Of a stretch of 36,887 nt of DNA, positions 7,137 through 15,955 are shown one piece after another. Within the stretch, counting starts at the first letter, position 1, and each line of letters starts with the position of its first letter. The DNA is taken from assembly GCA_035575515.1 (NCBI GenBank), contig DATLXU010000010.1:1-36887 (forward strand), given 5' to 3'. The notes under the pieces were generated by a model that was given only the letters and a program-made list of their open reading frames with translations, did not search any database and was not told where the DNA came from. This DNA is from DATLXU01 sp035575515 (GTDB lineage Bacteria; Acidobacteriota; Blastocatellia; UBA7656). The translations under genes and the position numbers were made by a program.

Positions 7137-8465
7137 ATGTCGAGCAAAAAGTCTTTCCTCACATCAATCCTGCGCGTTGCAGCCTTGCTCTTGTTGGTTT
7201 GTCTTCCTTTAGCTCTGGTCTTGGCACAGGACCCTTCGGGACGACCTACCGAGCCTTCTACAAAAGGCAAGAAACAACCTAAGCGAACTCCAACAAAGGT
7301 CGAGCCGCAACCAATCACGGTAACACTGACGGTTTTGACCGACCCGCCGCAAAGCACTGTCTTCATTAATGGAGACGAGCGCGGAGTTACAAACTCAGAA
7401 GGCAAAGCGCAGTTTGATAAATTGCTGCCCGGCCATTACACCGTCGAGGTGCGAAAGGAAGGCTACGCGCCGCAGCTTCAAGGATTCAATGCAGGAACGC
7501 AAACGCCTACACTCGTATTCAAGCTTGAACCAAATTTTGATCAATTCAACAAGCAATTTGACTCTCTCATTGCCGCAAACAAGCTCACCGGACCTGACAG
7601 CCCCAACGCGCTTGAGTTGGTTAGCGACCTCGCAACGCGGTTTCCTGATAAGCCCGAAGTTGTGCGAATGCGCGGAGTGCTTTCAGCCAGATTGCTTGAG
7701 ACTGTCACGCATGTCATAAACAATTCGGCAAGTAATTGGCGGGCTGTATCGCGCGACGAAATTGCGCGTGCGCTCGAATCAGCAAATCGCGCTCTAGAGT
7801 TGAAAAAGGATGATACTCGCATCCAGTCTGAAGTCGCCTATCTTAAAGGTGCACTTGCCCTCTTTAATTGGCAGCATGCGGGCGCGCCGTCAAGTGGTGG
7901 AAAGCCCGCAATTGAAAATGAGGCCGGTGGACTTGCCACAGCGCGCGCCGAGTTTGAAAACGCTGTTAGATTGGATGAATCATTCGCTGCCGCGCGTTAT
8001 CAGTTAGGTATCGTGCTGCTCGCGTCGGGCGATGCGGCAGGCGCGGAAGCGAATTTTGTTAGAGCCGTTCAGTTAGAACCTAAGTGGGCTTTTGCTCAGA
8101 TCGCTCTAGGTTCAGCCTATCACGCGCAGGGGCGCTATAAAGATGCTATTGACGCCTACCGCAAAGCGATAGAGCACGGCCAAAATCAAGCTGCTGCGTA
8201 TGCGGGACTCGGACTTTCGCGCGCAGCAAAGGGCGAAAAGGACGGCGTGAAAGATATTGAGCGTGCAATGAAAATTGATCCCAACAGCGCGCTGCCGCAT
8301 CTCAATCTAGGCCTTGCCCTTGCTCTATCGAAAAACAAAAAAGATTGGATCCGCGCCGAAGAAGAAATCAAGCGAGCTATGCAAATGAATGCAAATAACG
8401 CCGAATTTCAAAACTCAGTTGCAGAGCGCGCTCTTGCCGATTTGCAACAGCGAAAAAAGAAGTAG
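7137..8465 (+). CDS. Secreted PEGA-domain and TPR-repeat protein
   Basis: The 442-residue protein starts with a signal peptide (basic SSKKS, hydrophobic core about residues 10-28, likely cut after ALA/AQ). A proline/lysine-rich linker leads to a PEGA-like domain at about 60-130, with TVLTDPPQSTVFINGDERG and LLPGHYTVEVRKEGY, a beta fold common in secreted surface proteins. The rest (about 200-430) is built of TPR helices, such as AAARYQLGIVLLASGDAAGAEANF and its neighbours; TPRs bind proteins. ATG at 7137 is chosen over the upstream TTG at 7089 because GAGG lies 8 nt before it, the signal peptide then starts correctly, and the promoter overlaps the TTG. A scaffold role outside the cytoplasmic membrane is inferred. 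Confidence 0.85.
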   Translation: MSSKKSFLTSILRVAALLLLVCLPLALVLAQDPSGRPTEPSTKGKKQPKRTPTKVEPQPITVTLTVLTDPPQSTVFINGDERGVTNSEGKAQFDKLLPGHYTVEVRKEGYAPQLQGFNAGTQTPTLVFKLEPNFDQFNKQFDSLIAANKLTGPDSPNALELVSDLATRFPDKPEVVRMRGVLSARLLETVTHVINNSASNWRAVSRDEIARALESANRALELKKDDTRIQSEVAYLKGALALFNWQHAGAPSSGGKPAIENEAGGLATARAEFENAVRLDESFAAARYQLGIVLLASGDAAGAEANFVRAVQLEPKWAFAQIALGSAYHAQGRYKDAIDAYRKAIEHGQNQAAAYAGLGLSRAAKGEKDGVKDIERAMKIDPNSALPHLNLGLALALSKNKKDWIRAEEEIKRAMQMNANNAEFQNSVAERALADLQQRKKK

Positions 8466-8566
8466 GCGTTAGCTTTTCTCATACCCCCATCAATTCTTAA
8501 TTGGTCGTAGCCGCAGGCCATCATCTCCGCATCGAAGTTTGTCTTCAAAGGCGAAGGCAGTGATTC

Positions 8567-8596
8567 TTGACAGGCGGAACTTTCCAGAATTATATT
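8567..8596 (+). promoter_or_regulatory. Promoter of the Lrp/AsnC-EamA operon
   Basis: A perfect TTGACA at 8567-8572 and TATATT at 8591-8596 are 18 bp apart, 24 nt before the regulator start codon. Confidence 0.6.
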
Positions 8597-8619
8597 CGTT
8601 ATAGAGGTTGAATTGTTGG

Positions 8620-9099
8620 ATGATAGACGAAATTGATAATAAAATACTGAAGATTCTTCAGGAGAATGCAAGAACGTCAAATGCGGAGATTGCGCGCCGC
8701 GTGGAGCTTGCGCCTTCGGCTGTGCTTGAGCGCATTCGCAGACTAGAAGAGCGCGGAGTGATTCGCGGCTACTGCGCGCAGGTGAACGCCAAAGCGGTAG
8801 GGCTAGGGCTTCTGGCTTTTGTCTTCGTGCGAACTGAAGAGATACGGGGCGAGGACAAAGCCGCACGGCAGCTCGCGCAGATTCCCGAAGTTATGGAAGT
8901 GCATCATATCGCGGGCGAAGATTGTTTTCTAGTGAAGGTGCGCGCTGAAGACACAGAGGCGCTCGGTCGGCTGCTGCGCGAAAAGATTACTTCGATTAAA
9001 TATGTGCGCGCGACTCGAACGACTATTGTTCTACGCACAACAAAAGAGAGCGCCGCGCTTCCGTTGGAACACGCTTTTCAGGACGGGGATGATGAATAA
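8620..9099 (+). CDS. Lrp/AsnC-family transcriptional regulator
   Basis: The 159-residue protein has the family layout: an N-terminal winged helix (IDEIDNKILKILQENARTS, then the recognition helix region APSAVLERIRRLEERGVI at about residues 30-47) and a C-terminal RAM/AsnC ligand domain with the alpha-beta pattern EVMEVHHIAGEDCFLVKVRAED. Members sense amino acids and commonly control adjacent transport genes. It overlaps the EamA transporter gene downstream by about 10 bp, so the two form an operon and the transporter is the likely target. The ATG at 8620 is preferred to the TTG at 8608 because the conserved domain begins immediately after it. Confidence 0.92.
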   Translation: MIDEIDNKILKILQENARTSNAEIARRVELAPSAVLERIRRLEERGVIRGYCAQVNAKAVGLGLLAFVFVRTEEIRGEDKAARQLAQIPEVMEVHHIAGEDCFLVKVRAEDTEALGRLLREKITSIKYVRATRTTIVLRTTKESAALPLEHAFQDGDDE

Positions 9100-10111
9100 T
9101 ACACGAGCAGATAACAATGCTGCTGTGATAAAACTGGTGCTGGCTTTTGCCGCCGTTTATATCATCTGGGGCTCTACTTACCTCGCGATTCGATATGCTA
9201 TTGAAACGCTTCCGCCGCTGCTGATGGCCGGCAGCCGATTTCTTATTGCTGGAATGGCTCTCTTTATTTGGGCGCGAGCTCGCGGCGCAAAACTGCCCGA
9301 TCTGATGAGTTGGCGCAGAGCCGCTCTCATTGGCGCTTTGCTTTTGCTCGGAGGCAACGGCCTGGTTGTGCTCGCCGAACGAAGCGTTCCTTCGGGACTT
9401 GCCGCATTGCTGATAGCAACAGAACCATTGATGATCGTAATTCTCGATTGGATTCGGCCCGGAGGCGTGAGACCGATTGGGAAAGTAGCAATCGGGTTGA
9501 TGATAGGTTTCGCCGGGATGATCCTGCTGGTCGGTCCGACAGGCATTGTAGGAAACAGCACGGTTGATCCGTTTGGGGCGGTGTTGCTTGTATTCGCATC
9601 GCTGTCTTGGGCTACGGGTTCGCTTTACGCTGCGCGATCAAGGACGCAGACGGAGCCTGCGATGGGCGCGGCTATACAGATGGTCACGGGAGGCGCGCTG
9701 CTGCTTGTGACCGGGTTTGCTAGAGGCGAAGCTGCAATGTTTGCTGTTGATGATGTCTCATTGCGTTCGCTGAGCGCGTTTGGTTACCTGGTAATCTTTG
9801 GCTCGCTTGTGGGCTTCACTTGTTATAGCTGGTTGTTGAGGGTGACGCGGCCATCGCTTGCTTCGACCTATGCTTACGTCAATCCGGTTGTTGCCGTGTT
9901 ATTGGGCTGGGCTTTTGCCGGTGAGATCGTAACCGTTCGAACACTGATTGCCGCTGTAATAATTATCGCAGCCGTAATGTTGATTTCTGCTAACAAGAAA
10001 AACGATCAGAGTGAAGAGAAGATAGGTTCTTCTGAAAGGTCGCGGTCGAGAAGCACAGGCTCGCTTGCTCGAAGTTTCACGGAACCAGAACGTTTGAAGG
10101 CGGGAGATTAA
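9089..10111 (+). CDS. EamA-family (drug/metabolite superfamily) exporter
   Basis: A 340-residue membrane protein with about ten hydrophobic helices in two EamA repeats; FAAVYIIWGSTYLAIRYAIETLPP is the characteristic first-helix pattern, close to YedA-like members, and GSLVGFTCYSWLLRVTRPSLASTYAYVNPVVAVLLGW is the matching end of repeat two. These are proton-driven or facilitated exporters of amino acids and other metabolites in the cytoplasmic membrane. Two adjacent ATGs (9089, 9092) follow GGACGGGG, and either could be the start. It overlaps the Lrp/AsnC regulator, suggesting amino-acid-responsive export. The C-terminal 35 residues are charged and probably disordered. Confidence 0.9.
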   Translation: MMNNTRADNNAAVIKLVLAFAAVYIIWGSTYLAIRYAIETLPPLLMAGSRFLIAGMALFIWARARGAKLPDLMSWRRAALIGALLLLGGNGLVVLAERSVPSGLAALLIATEPLMIVILDWIRPGGVRPIGKVAIGLMIGFAGMILLVGPTGIVGNSTVDPFGAVLLVFASLSWATGSLYAARSRTQTEPAMGAAIQMVTGGALLLVTGFARGEAAMFAVDDVSLRSLSAFGYLVIFGSLVGFTCYSWLLRVTRPSLASTYAYVNPVVAVLLGWAFAGEIVTVRTLIAAVIIIAAVMLISANKKNDQSEEKIGSSERSRSRSTGSLARSFTEPERLKAGD

Positions 10112-10149
10112 AGGAATTGCAGAATGTGGATTTTGGATTGTGGATTAAG

Positions 10150-10181
10150 GATTGCGGCGGATCGATCCGAAGTCCGCAATC
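10150..10181. terminator. Possible bidirectional terminator between convergent genes
   Basis: GATTGCGG at 10150-10157 pairs with CCGCAATC at 10174-10181, and the interior CGGATCGATCCG is itself palindromic. It lies between a plus-strand and a minus-strand gene end. No strong T run is present. Confidence 0.45.
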
Positions 10182-11023
10182 TAATTCAGCTTCGCCTGAG
10201 TCTGTCGAATCGCTTTAATTTGTTCTCTGATGCTTTCAGCGTCTGTAGCGCCGGGCGCAAGCGTTAGATACCTTTCAAGCTCATCTATCGCTGATGTTGT
10301 ATCGCCCGACATCGCCAGCAACAATCCATGATCGCGCACGTGCGGGGGCGAGTCGGGGATGATTAAGAGTATGCGCTCGATTGTCGCAAGCGCCCGCGTG
10401 TTGTCGCCCGCAGCGTAGATGCCCAGCAGATTCGATAGCATCCGCACAAGTATTTGCTTCTTTGTCACAGGCGCGAGATGCTCCGGCTTCAACTCAAGCC
10501 TACCGCCACTCATGTCTGAAAGCATCTCTGCGCAACCGGCCCGTCCCAGCAATCGCCCGCGATTGAATGCGTCAATAAAAACTTCTTCGCTGCCTGAAGA
10601 GTATCGTGCGATGAAGTGGCCGGGCATCCCGATCCCATCAATACAGACTCCGATTCGCTTCGCCACTTCAATGTAAACAACTGTCAGCGTGATTGGTATG
10701 CCGGTTCGCCGGTCAATCACTTCATTTAGAAAACTGTTTCGCGGATCGTAATAATTCTCGCTGTTGCCGTGAAAGCCGAGATCATCGAAAAGAGTTCCGT
10801 TGAGAATCGAAACAGGCTCAAATATCTCGCCCGCCTTCAACGCCCGATCTCGCGCTAGGTCTGCAAAGCGATCGAGCTTTTCGAGATAAAGATCAACGTC
10901 AAGTCGCGGGTATTCTTCGGCTGCAATAAGCAATGCGGCTTCGGCGAGATTTATCTCTTCGTCGCTGCGCGAGACCATCTCGGTGAACCGGCTGCGTATG
11001 AGGCTGGCTGTACTTTTCGACAC
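10181..11023 (-). CDS. SirB1/YchA-like transglutaminase-core and TPR protein
   Basis: About 280 residues. The central part has the SirB1 pattern: SILNGTLFDDLGFHGNSENYYDPRNSFL, then DRRTGIPITLTVVYIEVAKRIG, then GMPGHFIARY and VFIDAFNRGRLL, the transglutaminase-like core in which the usual Cys is absent. The C-terminal 70 residues form TPR-like helices (RALATIERILLIIPDSPPHVRDHG and onward). The cellular role of SirB1 proteins is poorly defined. The frame opens with a TTG at 11038, but a GTG at 11023 has AAGG 8 nt upstream and is taken as the start. A hairpin that looks like a terminator lies just upstream. Confidence 0.82.
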   Translation of the reverse strand: MSKSTASLIRSRFTEMVSRSDEEINLAEAALLIAAEEYPRLDVDLYLEKLDRFADLARDRALKAGEIFEPVSILNGTLFDDLGFHGNSENYYDPRNSFLNEVIDRRTGIPITLTVVYIEVAKRIGVCIDGIGMPGHFIARYSSGSEEVFIDAFNRGRLLGRAGCAEMLSDMSGGRLELKPEHLAPVTKKQILVRMLSNLLGIYAAGDNTRALATIERILLIIPDSPPHVRDHGLLLAMSGDTTSAIDELERYLTLAPGATDAESIREQIKAIRQTQAKLN

Positions 11024-11040
11024 CGTATGCGCCTTCAACT

Positions 11041-11069
11041 AAAAAGGGCTGATGTAAAATCACCAGCCC
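11041..11069 (-). terminator. Terminator of the esterase operon
   Basis: On the minus strand GGGCTG pairs with CAGCCC (plus positions 11064-11069 and 11046-11051) followed by five T (11041-11045). It ends transcription of the esterase unit, or attenuates read-through into the SirB1-like gene that starts about 20 nt later. Confidence 0.7.
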
Positions 11070-11100
11070 CTTCAATATAACATGAACTTGCAGTTGCGCA

Positions 11101-12078
11101 TCAGCGCGTTCGCGCCGACGCTGATTTGCCATTTACTTTGAAATTCTTCCAGAGGAAATCATAGGAGTGGTCGGCTACGGAAATCATGTACTCCCAGCCG
11201 TGATTGCCAGGAAAGACATGAAACTCGTGGGCGATTCCAGCTTTCGTCAGCCGTTCGTCTAGCAGTTTATTGCTTGGAGCGTAGCCATAGCGATCCTGCT
11301 CGCCTACATCAAAATATATCTTCAACCCCGATTTTTTTATGGCTCCAGCATTAGTCTCAGCCAAGTGCAAAGGATTGTTCGACTGGAAGAACTCTTCGTC
11401 AGGCGGGTCGCCGAAAATCCTTTTAATGGTGCGATCCATATACTGAGAGTAACGGTCTGTTCCGCTCGGTTTTGGCAATTGGTCATAGAGCGCGGCGCTA
11501 TGGGCAGTAACTGAAGAAAACATCTCAGGATGTTTGAACGCGAGCATCAGCGCACCCCAACCACCCATTGAGAGTCCCTGAATAGCCCGGCCATCGCGCG
11601 TGGCCATTGCGCGGTAAGTCTTCTCGATGTGTGGAATCAGGTCTGCAATGATCGCATCCTCATAGCGCACGCCGTTTTTCGAGTTGATGTAGAAACTGTT
11701 TTCGCCCGCAGGCGCGACGATGATGAACTCTCCGATCTTGCCCTCGGCGCGCAGCTTGTCGACGGCTGCGGCGATACCGCGATGCTCAAACTCGCCTTCG
11801 TTCCCATTCATCCCGTGCAGAAAATAGAGCACAGGATAATGCCGCTTCTTGTCCGCGTCATAAGACGGCGGCAGTTGCACGGCGTATTTCAACTGTTTGC
11901 CGAGCGCAGCCGATTCGAGCGAGCCATATTCGATGCGGCTCGCGGGCGCGGTCTGCGCGGGCGCAGTCGCCTGCAGTGCCATTGAAGTTTGTCGCGGCAG
12001 CAGGTGCGCTGCGGTGTTTGCGACAAGCGTGATGATGAGTGAAAGCAAGCCGATTGCAAATTGCATGAGCAAATCCAT
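11101..12078 (-). CDS. Secreted alpha/beta-hydrolase esterase (esterase D / antigen 85-like)
   Basis: The 325-residue protein begins with a hydrophobic signal segment (about residues 5-25). The esterase fold is clear: YPVLYFLHGMNGNE (oxyanion region), nucleophile Ser170 in GLSMGG, acid Asp262 in GEQDRYG, and His293 in GNHGWEYM. This arrangement is typical of putative esterase (PF00756) members such as esterase D, feruloyl esterases and antigen 85 proteins. The substrate is unknown; a periplasmic or secreted carboxylester hydrolase is inferred. Its ATG follows immediately on the TAA of the upstream gene, so the two are translationally coupled. Confidence 0.88.
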   Translation of the reverse strand: MDLLMQFAIGLLSLIITLVANTAAHLLPRQTSMALQATAPAQTAPASRIEYGSLESAALGKQLKYAVQLPPSYDADKKRHYPVLYFLHGMNGNEGEFEHRGIAAAVDKLRAEGKIGEFIIVAPAGENSFYINSKNGVRYEDAIIADLIPHIEKTYRAMATRDGRAIQGLSMGGWGALMLAFKHPEMFSSVTAHSAALYDQLPKPSGTDRYSQYMDRTIKRIFGDPPDEEFFQSNNPLHLAETNAGAIKKSGLKIYFDVGEQDRYGYAPSNKLLDERLTKAGIAHEFHVFPGNHGWEYMISVADHSYDFLWKNFKVNGKSASARTR

Positions 12079-12504
12079 TTATGCACCTCTGAATCGCGGT
12101 CCATCGCTGGGAAAGTGGTTGATGTCAAGCTTGTTTGCGGCGATGTCCGTCAGGTCAATAATCGCAGCGGCGTTGATTGCTGCCGCTATCGAAATTGTTT
12201 CGCTGATCTCTTCCGGCGTCGCTCCGGCTTCAAGGGCTTTCTTGAGATGGCCCTCGATGCAGCCCTGACACTTGGCGACAAGCGACGCAGCAATTGAGAT
12301 CAACTCCTGAGTCTTTGTGTCGAGATGTTTCTTTTCTGAAAAATATATCTCGCGATAGAACTCGCCGTAAATGCGGCGCATCTTCGGTTCCATCATTGAG
12401 TAGGATTGAATCTTTGGTTTTTCGCTTGGCTCAGGGTTTGATACGGGAATCTCAGGTTCGGCTGCGGTTTCTGTCTGAACTTCCGGCGCTAATTTACTGT
12501 CCAT
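12079..12504 (-). CDS. Carboxymuconolactone decarboxylase / AhpD-like protein
   Basis: The 141-residue protein has a low-complexity N-terminus (Pro/Glu-rich, residues 1-35) and a CMD/AhpD helical domain with LISIAASLVAKCQGCIEGHLKKALEAGATPEEI. Cys79 and Cys82 form the CxxC and His86 completes the redox site known from AhpD-like alkylhydroperoxidases. It is probably a thiol-dependent peroxidase or a related small-molecule enzyme; the true substrate cannot be told from sequence. It is the first gene of a two-gene unit with the esterase. Confidence 0.87.
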   Translation of the reverse strand: MDSKLAPEVQTETAAEPEIPVSNPEPSEKPKIQSYSMMEPKMRRIYGEFYREIYFSEKKHLDTKTQELISIAASLVAKCQGCIEGHLKKALEAGATPEEISETISIAAAINAAAIIDLTDIAANKLDINHFPSDGPRFRGA

Positions 12505-12757
12505 AGCTGTTCAATAGTCTCCTTGTTGGAATTCCTGCCAGACCGTTGCTTGCCGATAAAAGCGACAGCCTCTGACTCAATGCTTATACGCACGACTCGT
12601 GCATTGGGTCTCAAAAAATCATCTGCATAAGTTGACGTTCATCGTACCGGACTCAAATGTTCTACCACACGCAAAGAGGCTATTTCAACTTGGTTCGAAA
12701 ATGCGCAAAGAACAACGGCATCAGACAATCGGGTTGATATGATGAATGTTGAGCGAT

Positions 12758-13705
12758 TCAGCCTCGCGCAAGTATTCGGTCGGCCCCGCGACTGAGCAAT
12801 TCATCTGCAAGTTGCTGCCCGATTGATTCGGCATCTTCGATGCGACCTTGAGCGCGGTCTCGCACGATCTCTGATCCGTCAGGGCTTGCGACAAGGCCAG
12901 TCAGAGTCATCGTTTCGGATGCGATCTTTGCGTGCGCTGCGATGGGGACTAAACACCCGCCGCCAAGCCCCTTCAAGAATGCTCGCTCGGCTCGGCACTG
13001 GAGAGTTGTCGGCGTGTGATTCAACGGATGAACTATCTCGGCTGTACGATTGTCATCAGCGCGCGTTTCGATGGCTAGCGCGCCTTGCCCGACCGCCGGA
13101 AGCACAATCTCCTCGCTCAAATGCTCGGTTATTCTGTTTGTAAATTCCAAGCGATGCAGCCCCGCCGATGCGAGAATGATTGCATCGAATTCGCCTTCGT
13201 CCAGTTTGCGCAGTCTCGTATCAACGTTGCCGCGAATCGGAACCAGTACAAGGTCGGGGCGGAGGGCTTTGATTTGCGCCTGGCGACGAAGGCTGCTTGT
13301 GCCGACTATCGAGCCTTGCGGCAGTTCGTCAAATGAGCCGATGCCTGAGCGAGCCACGAGCGCGTCACGCACATCTTCGCGCTCTGCTATCGCGCCGATG
13401 TGAAGCCCCGTCGGCAATTCTGTCGGCAGATCTTTGAGGCTGTGAACGGCCAGGTCAATGCGGCCTTCCGTCATCGCGTCTTCAAGCTCTTTCGTAAACA
13501 GCCCCTTGCCTTGCTCTCCGAGCTTTGGAAGCGACACGTCCTGCACGCGGTCGCCTTTAGTTGATATAATCTGGATTTCGATTTGGATGCCGGGATGTAT
13601 GCGTTCCAATTCACCCTTGACCCAGTTCGTCTGCCACAATGCGAGCTTGCTGCCTCGCGTTCCAATTACGACTTTTTGATTCAATGTCACCTTCCAATCA
13701 ATCAA
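12758..13705 (-). CDS. hemC: Hydroxymethylbilane synthase (porphobilinogen deaminase)
   Basis: The 315-residue enzyme joins four porphobilinogen units into hydroxymethylbilane in heme biosynthesis. Diagnostic segments are IGTRGSKLALWQTNWV near the start, HSLKDLPTELP at 88-98 with the catalytic Asp92, GTSSLRRQAQI at 135-145, and GGGCLVPIAAHA with Cys251, which binds the dipyrromethane cofactor. The length is normal. Its start overlaps the end of hemA by 8 bp, so the two are co-translated. No hemD or hemB is in the window. Confidence 0.97.
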   Translation of the reverse strand: MIDWKVTLNQKVVIGTRGSKLALWQTNWVKGELERIHPGIQIEIQIISTKGDRVQDVSLPKLGEQGKGLFTKELEDAMTEGRIDLAVHSLKDLPTELPTGLHIGAIAEREDVRDALVARSGIGSFDELPQGSIVGTSSLRRQAQIKALRPDLVLVPIRGNVDTRLRKLDEGEFDAIILASAGLHRLEFTNRITEHLSEEIVLPAVGQGALAIETRADDNRTAEIVHPLNHTPTTLQCRAERAFLKGLGGGCLVPIAAHAKIASETMTLTGLVASPDGSEIVRDRAQGRIEDAESIGQQLADELLSRGADRILARG

Positions 13706-14966
13706 CTCGAACCATTTTTCTCAGTTCGTCCAGCACCTTTGTCGTGTCGCCTTCGCGCGCCGCTTCGCGCAGATGAACGATGACCGGATGAGAAAGTTTG
13801 TTCACCAGCGCGGGGATTAAAACTTCTTGAATAGCTTTCTCCTGCTCTTCAGTAAGATTGCCCATGCGTTTTCTATTGCGCTTGAACTCGCTCGCCGCCA
13901 TCTGAGAGAGCAACTGCTTGACCTCGACCACAGCCGGGCCGATATCAATCGCGCGTAGTTGCTTGATAAATTGCTGGACTTCCGCCTCAATTATCGCTTC
14001 GGCGACTTCGGCTTCCTTCTGTCGCTCGCGGATGTTTGCCTGAACCACCGCCTCAAGATCGTCAACGTCAAAGAGAAATGCGTTTTCAAGCTGCGCGATT
14101 GCCGGGTCAATGTTCCGCGGAACCGATATATCAATGAACAGCACAGGACCTTTGCGTCGCTGCTTCAACGCGCGTTTTGTCTCCGCGGGGCGGATGACGT
14201 AATCCGGCGCGCCCGTCGAGCATAAGACTATGTCAGCCGTCGGCAGCACTTCATAAAACGCCTCGAAGGTCACAGCGCCGCCGCCGAATTTGCGCGCAAT
14301 CTCTTCGGCGCGCTCCGCCGTGCGGTTAGTGACGATTAGTTTCCCTGTGCCCGCGTCAATCAGACTGCGCGCGGCAAGTTCGCCCATCTCGCCCGCGCCC
14401 ACGAGCAGAACGGTCTTCTTGTCCAGGTCTTCAAATATCTTCCGCGCAAGCTCTACAGCGACCGAACTGACCGAAACGGGATTCTGCGCAACGCCCGTTT
14501 CCGTCCTTATGCGCTTGGCTACGGAAAACGCGCGGTGCATCAACTGAGAGAGCACGCGACCGACTGTGCCCGCGCCAATGGCGTGCTGGTAAGCTTCTTT
14601 GACCTGACCCAAGATTTGCGATTCGCCCACGACCATCGAATCAAGCGCAGAGGCAACACGAAAAACATGCTTGACGGCATCGGTGTCCGCGTGGCGGTAA
14701 AGATGGCCGTTGAGCGAATCCGGCCCAAGATTGTGAAAGTCGCAAAGGAATCCTTCGAGCCGCTTGATGCCAGTTTCCGGCCCGGCTGGAGCAGAGGCGA
14801 TTAGCTCAACGCGATTGCAGGTCGAAACTATCAATCCTTCGTCAACAACGTTATTGTCCACAAGACGCGAGAGCGCGTCGGCGACGAGCGTCTCATTGAA
14901 CGCCAGTCGCTCACGCATCTCAAGCGGCGCCGTCTTGTGACTCAATCCCACGAGTACTATGTTCAT
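13698..14966 (-). CDS. hemA: Glutamyl-tRNA reductase
   Basis: The 422-residue enzyme reduces glutamyl-tRNA(Glu) to glutamate-1-semialdehyde with NADPH, the first committed step of C5 tetrapyrrole synthesis. It has VGLSHKTAPLEMRERLAF at the N-terminus, catalytic Cys50 in STCNRVE, GESQILGQVKEAY, and the nucleotide-binding LLVGAGEMGELAARSLI. The C-terminal dimerisation helix is present and the length is normal. It precedes hemC, overlapping it by 8 bp, and follows a CcsA-like gene, a layout resembling the hemA-hemX-hemC order of Firmicutes with the order of the membrane gene changed. Confidence 0.97.
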   Translation of the reverse strand: MNIVLVGLSHKTAPLEMRERLAFNETLVADALSRLVDNNVVDEGLIVSTCNRVELIASAPAGPETGIKRLEGFLCDFHNLGPDSLNGHLYRHADTDAVKHVFRVASALDSMVVGESQILGQVKEAYQHAIGAGTVGRVLSQLMHRAFSVAKRIRTETGVAQNPVSVSSVAVELARKIFEDLDKKTVLLVGAGEMGELAARSLIDAGTGKLIVTNRTAERAEEIARKFGGGAVTFEAFYEVLPTADIVLCSTGAPDYVIRPAETKRALKQRRKGPVLFIDISVPRNIDPAIAQLENAFLFDVDDLEAVVQANIRERQKEAEVAEAIIEAEVQQFIKQLRAIDIGPAVVEVKQLLSQMAASEFKRNRKRMGNLTEEQEKAIQEVLIPALVNKLSHPVIVHLREAAREGDTTKVLDELRKMVRVD

Positions 14967-14970
14967 TAAT

Positions 14971-15058
14971 AGATGTCAGATGTTAAATGTTAGATGTTAG
15001 TGCCAATCGTTAAAGCAGGTTGCTCTTGCTGACATCTAGCATCTGACCTCTAACATCT
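14971..15058. repeat. Imperfect intergenic inverted repeat between hemA and the CcsA-like gene
   Basis: Two 30-nt arms rich in AGATGT/TGTTAG-type words (14971-15000 and 15029-15058) are largely complementary across a 28-nt loop. The left arm itself contains near-repeats of GATGTTA. It resembles dispersed intergenic repeats and could also shape the transcript between the two genes. There is no T run typical of a terminator. Confidence 0.6.
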
Positions 15059-15063
15059 GTCCC

Positions 15064-15882
15064 TCATCCCAAATTGTGCAGCGTTCCGAGATAGCGTACT
15101 CCCACGAGGCTACAGATTACTATGAGGAAGCTGATGATTGAGGCTAGCGCCGCCGAGCGCCCGCCCCATCTCGTGTTCATCCTCGACTGAATGATGAAAA
15201 AATAGATTACCCATGTCACGACTGAAAATATCTCAATCGGCTCGCCGTGCCAGAACCTTCCGTCGCGCAAGCCAGACCATAAGAAGCCTGCGGCAATTCC
15301 TAGCGTCAACAATATGAAGCCTATGGCCAGTGAGCGAAAGCTTATCTTGTCACAGGTGTTGAGCGAAGGCAGCTTGTTTGAGATGCCGCCGAACCGCCTG
15401 CGTTTCAACTCTCTCTCCTGAATGATGTACATAAGGCCCGCGCCGAATCCGATGAAGAACGAGGCGTAGGCCAGCAGTATCAACCCCGCGTGAACAGGGA
15501 AGAGCAGGCTTTGTAGGGGATTATGCAGCCCTTCTGGATCGCCCGGCGCGCCCGGAGAGATTGCGGCTATCGCGGCTAGCACCAGAACAATTGGAAAGAT
15601 GAATGCCTTGAGCGCGGCTGCGCGATACCAGCGATAAGCGATAAGATAGGAGACAACCAGCCCCCAAGACAAAAAGGCACACATCTCCTGTGTTCCTACA
15701 AGGGGACATCTGCCGGTCGTAATGCCGCGCAGCAGCAGCCAGCTTGAGTGACCGCCAAAAGCCACAGCCAGCACGGCGAGCGATGCTTTATGAAAAAGGG
15801 GCCGTTTGATCGTGAGAGCCAGTATTGACTCGACTACACTGAACGCATAACCGAGCAGGATTATAATCCACAGAATTTCCAT
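15064..15882 (-). CDS. CcsA/HemX-like cytochrome c assembly membrane protein
   Basis: A protein of about 272 residues with eight predicted membrane helices. It has a CcsA-family pattern: GHSSWLLLRGITTGRCPLVGTQEMCAFLSW early on, PVHAGLILLAYASFFIGFGAGLMYIIQE in the middle and FLWSGLRDGRFWHGEPIEIFSVVTWVIYFF toward the end, a degenerate relative of the WWD heme-handling region. CcsA members carry heme across the membrane for cytochrome c maturation, and HemX members influence HemA level. The position next to hemA supports a heme-related role. ATG at 15882 with GGAG 8 nt upstream is preferred to the TTG at 15912. Confidence 0.8.
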   Translation of the reverse strand: MEILWIIILLGYAFSVVESILALTIKRPLFHKASLAVLAVAFGGHSSWLLLRGITTGRCPLVGTQEMCAFLSWGLVVSYLIAYRWYRAAALKAFIFPIVLVLAAIAAISPGAPGDPEGLHNPLQSLLFPVHAGLILLAYASFFIGFGAGLMYIIQERELKRRRFGGISNKLPSLNTCDKISFRSLAIGFILLTLGIAAGFLWSGLRDGRFWHGEPIEIFSVVTWVIYFFIIQSRMNTRWGGRSAALASIISFLIVICSLVGVRYLGTLHNLG

Positions 15883-15955
15883 AGGGCCGACTCCGGCGAG
15901 TAATTCCAGCAAGGATAATTGTACCTACCGAGCGGCCCTATGGCAATTAAGCGAC

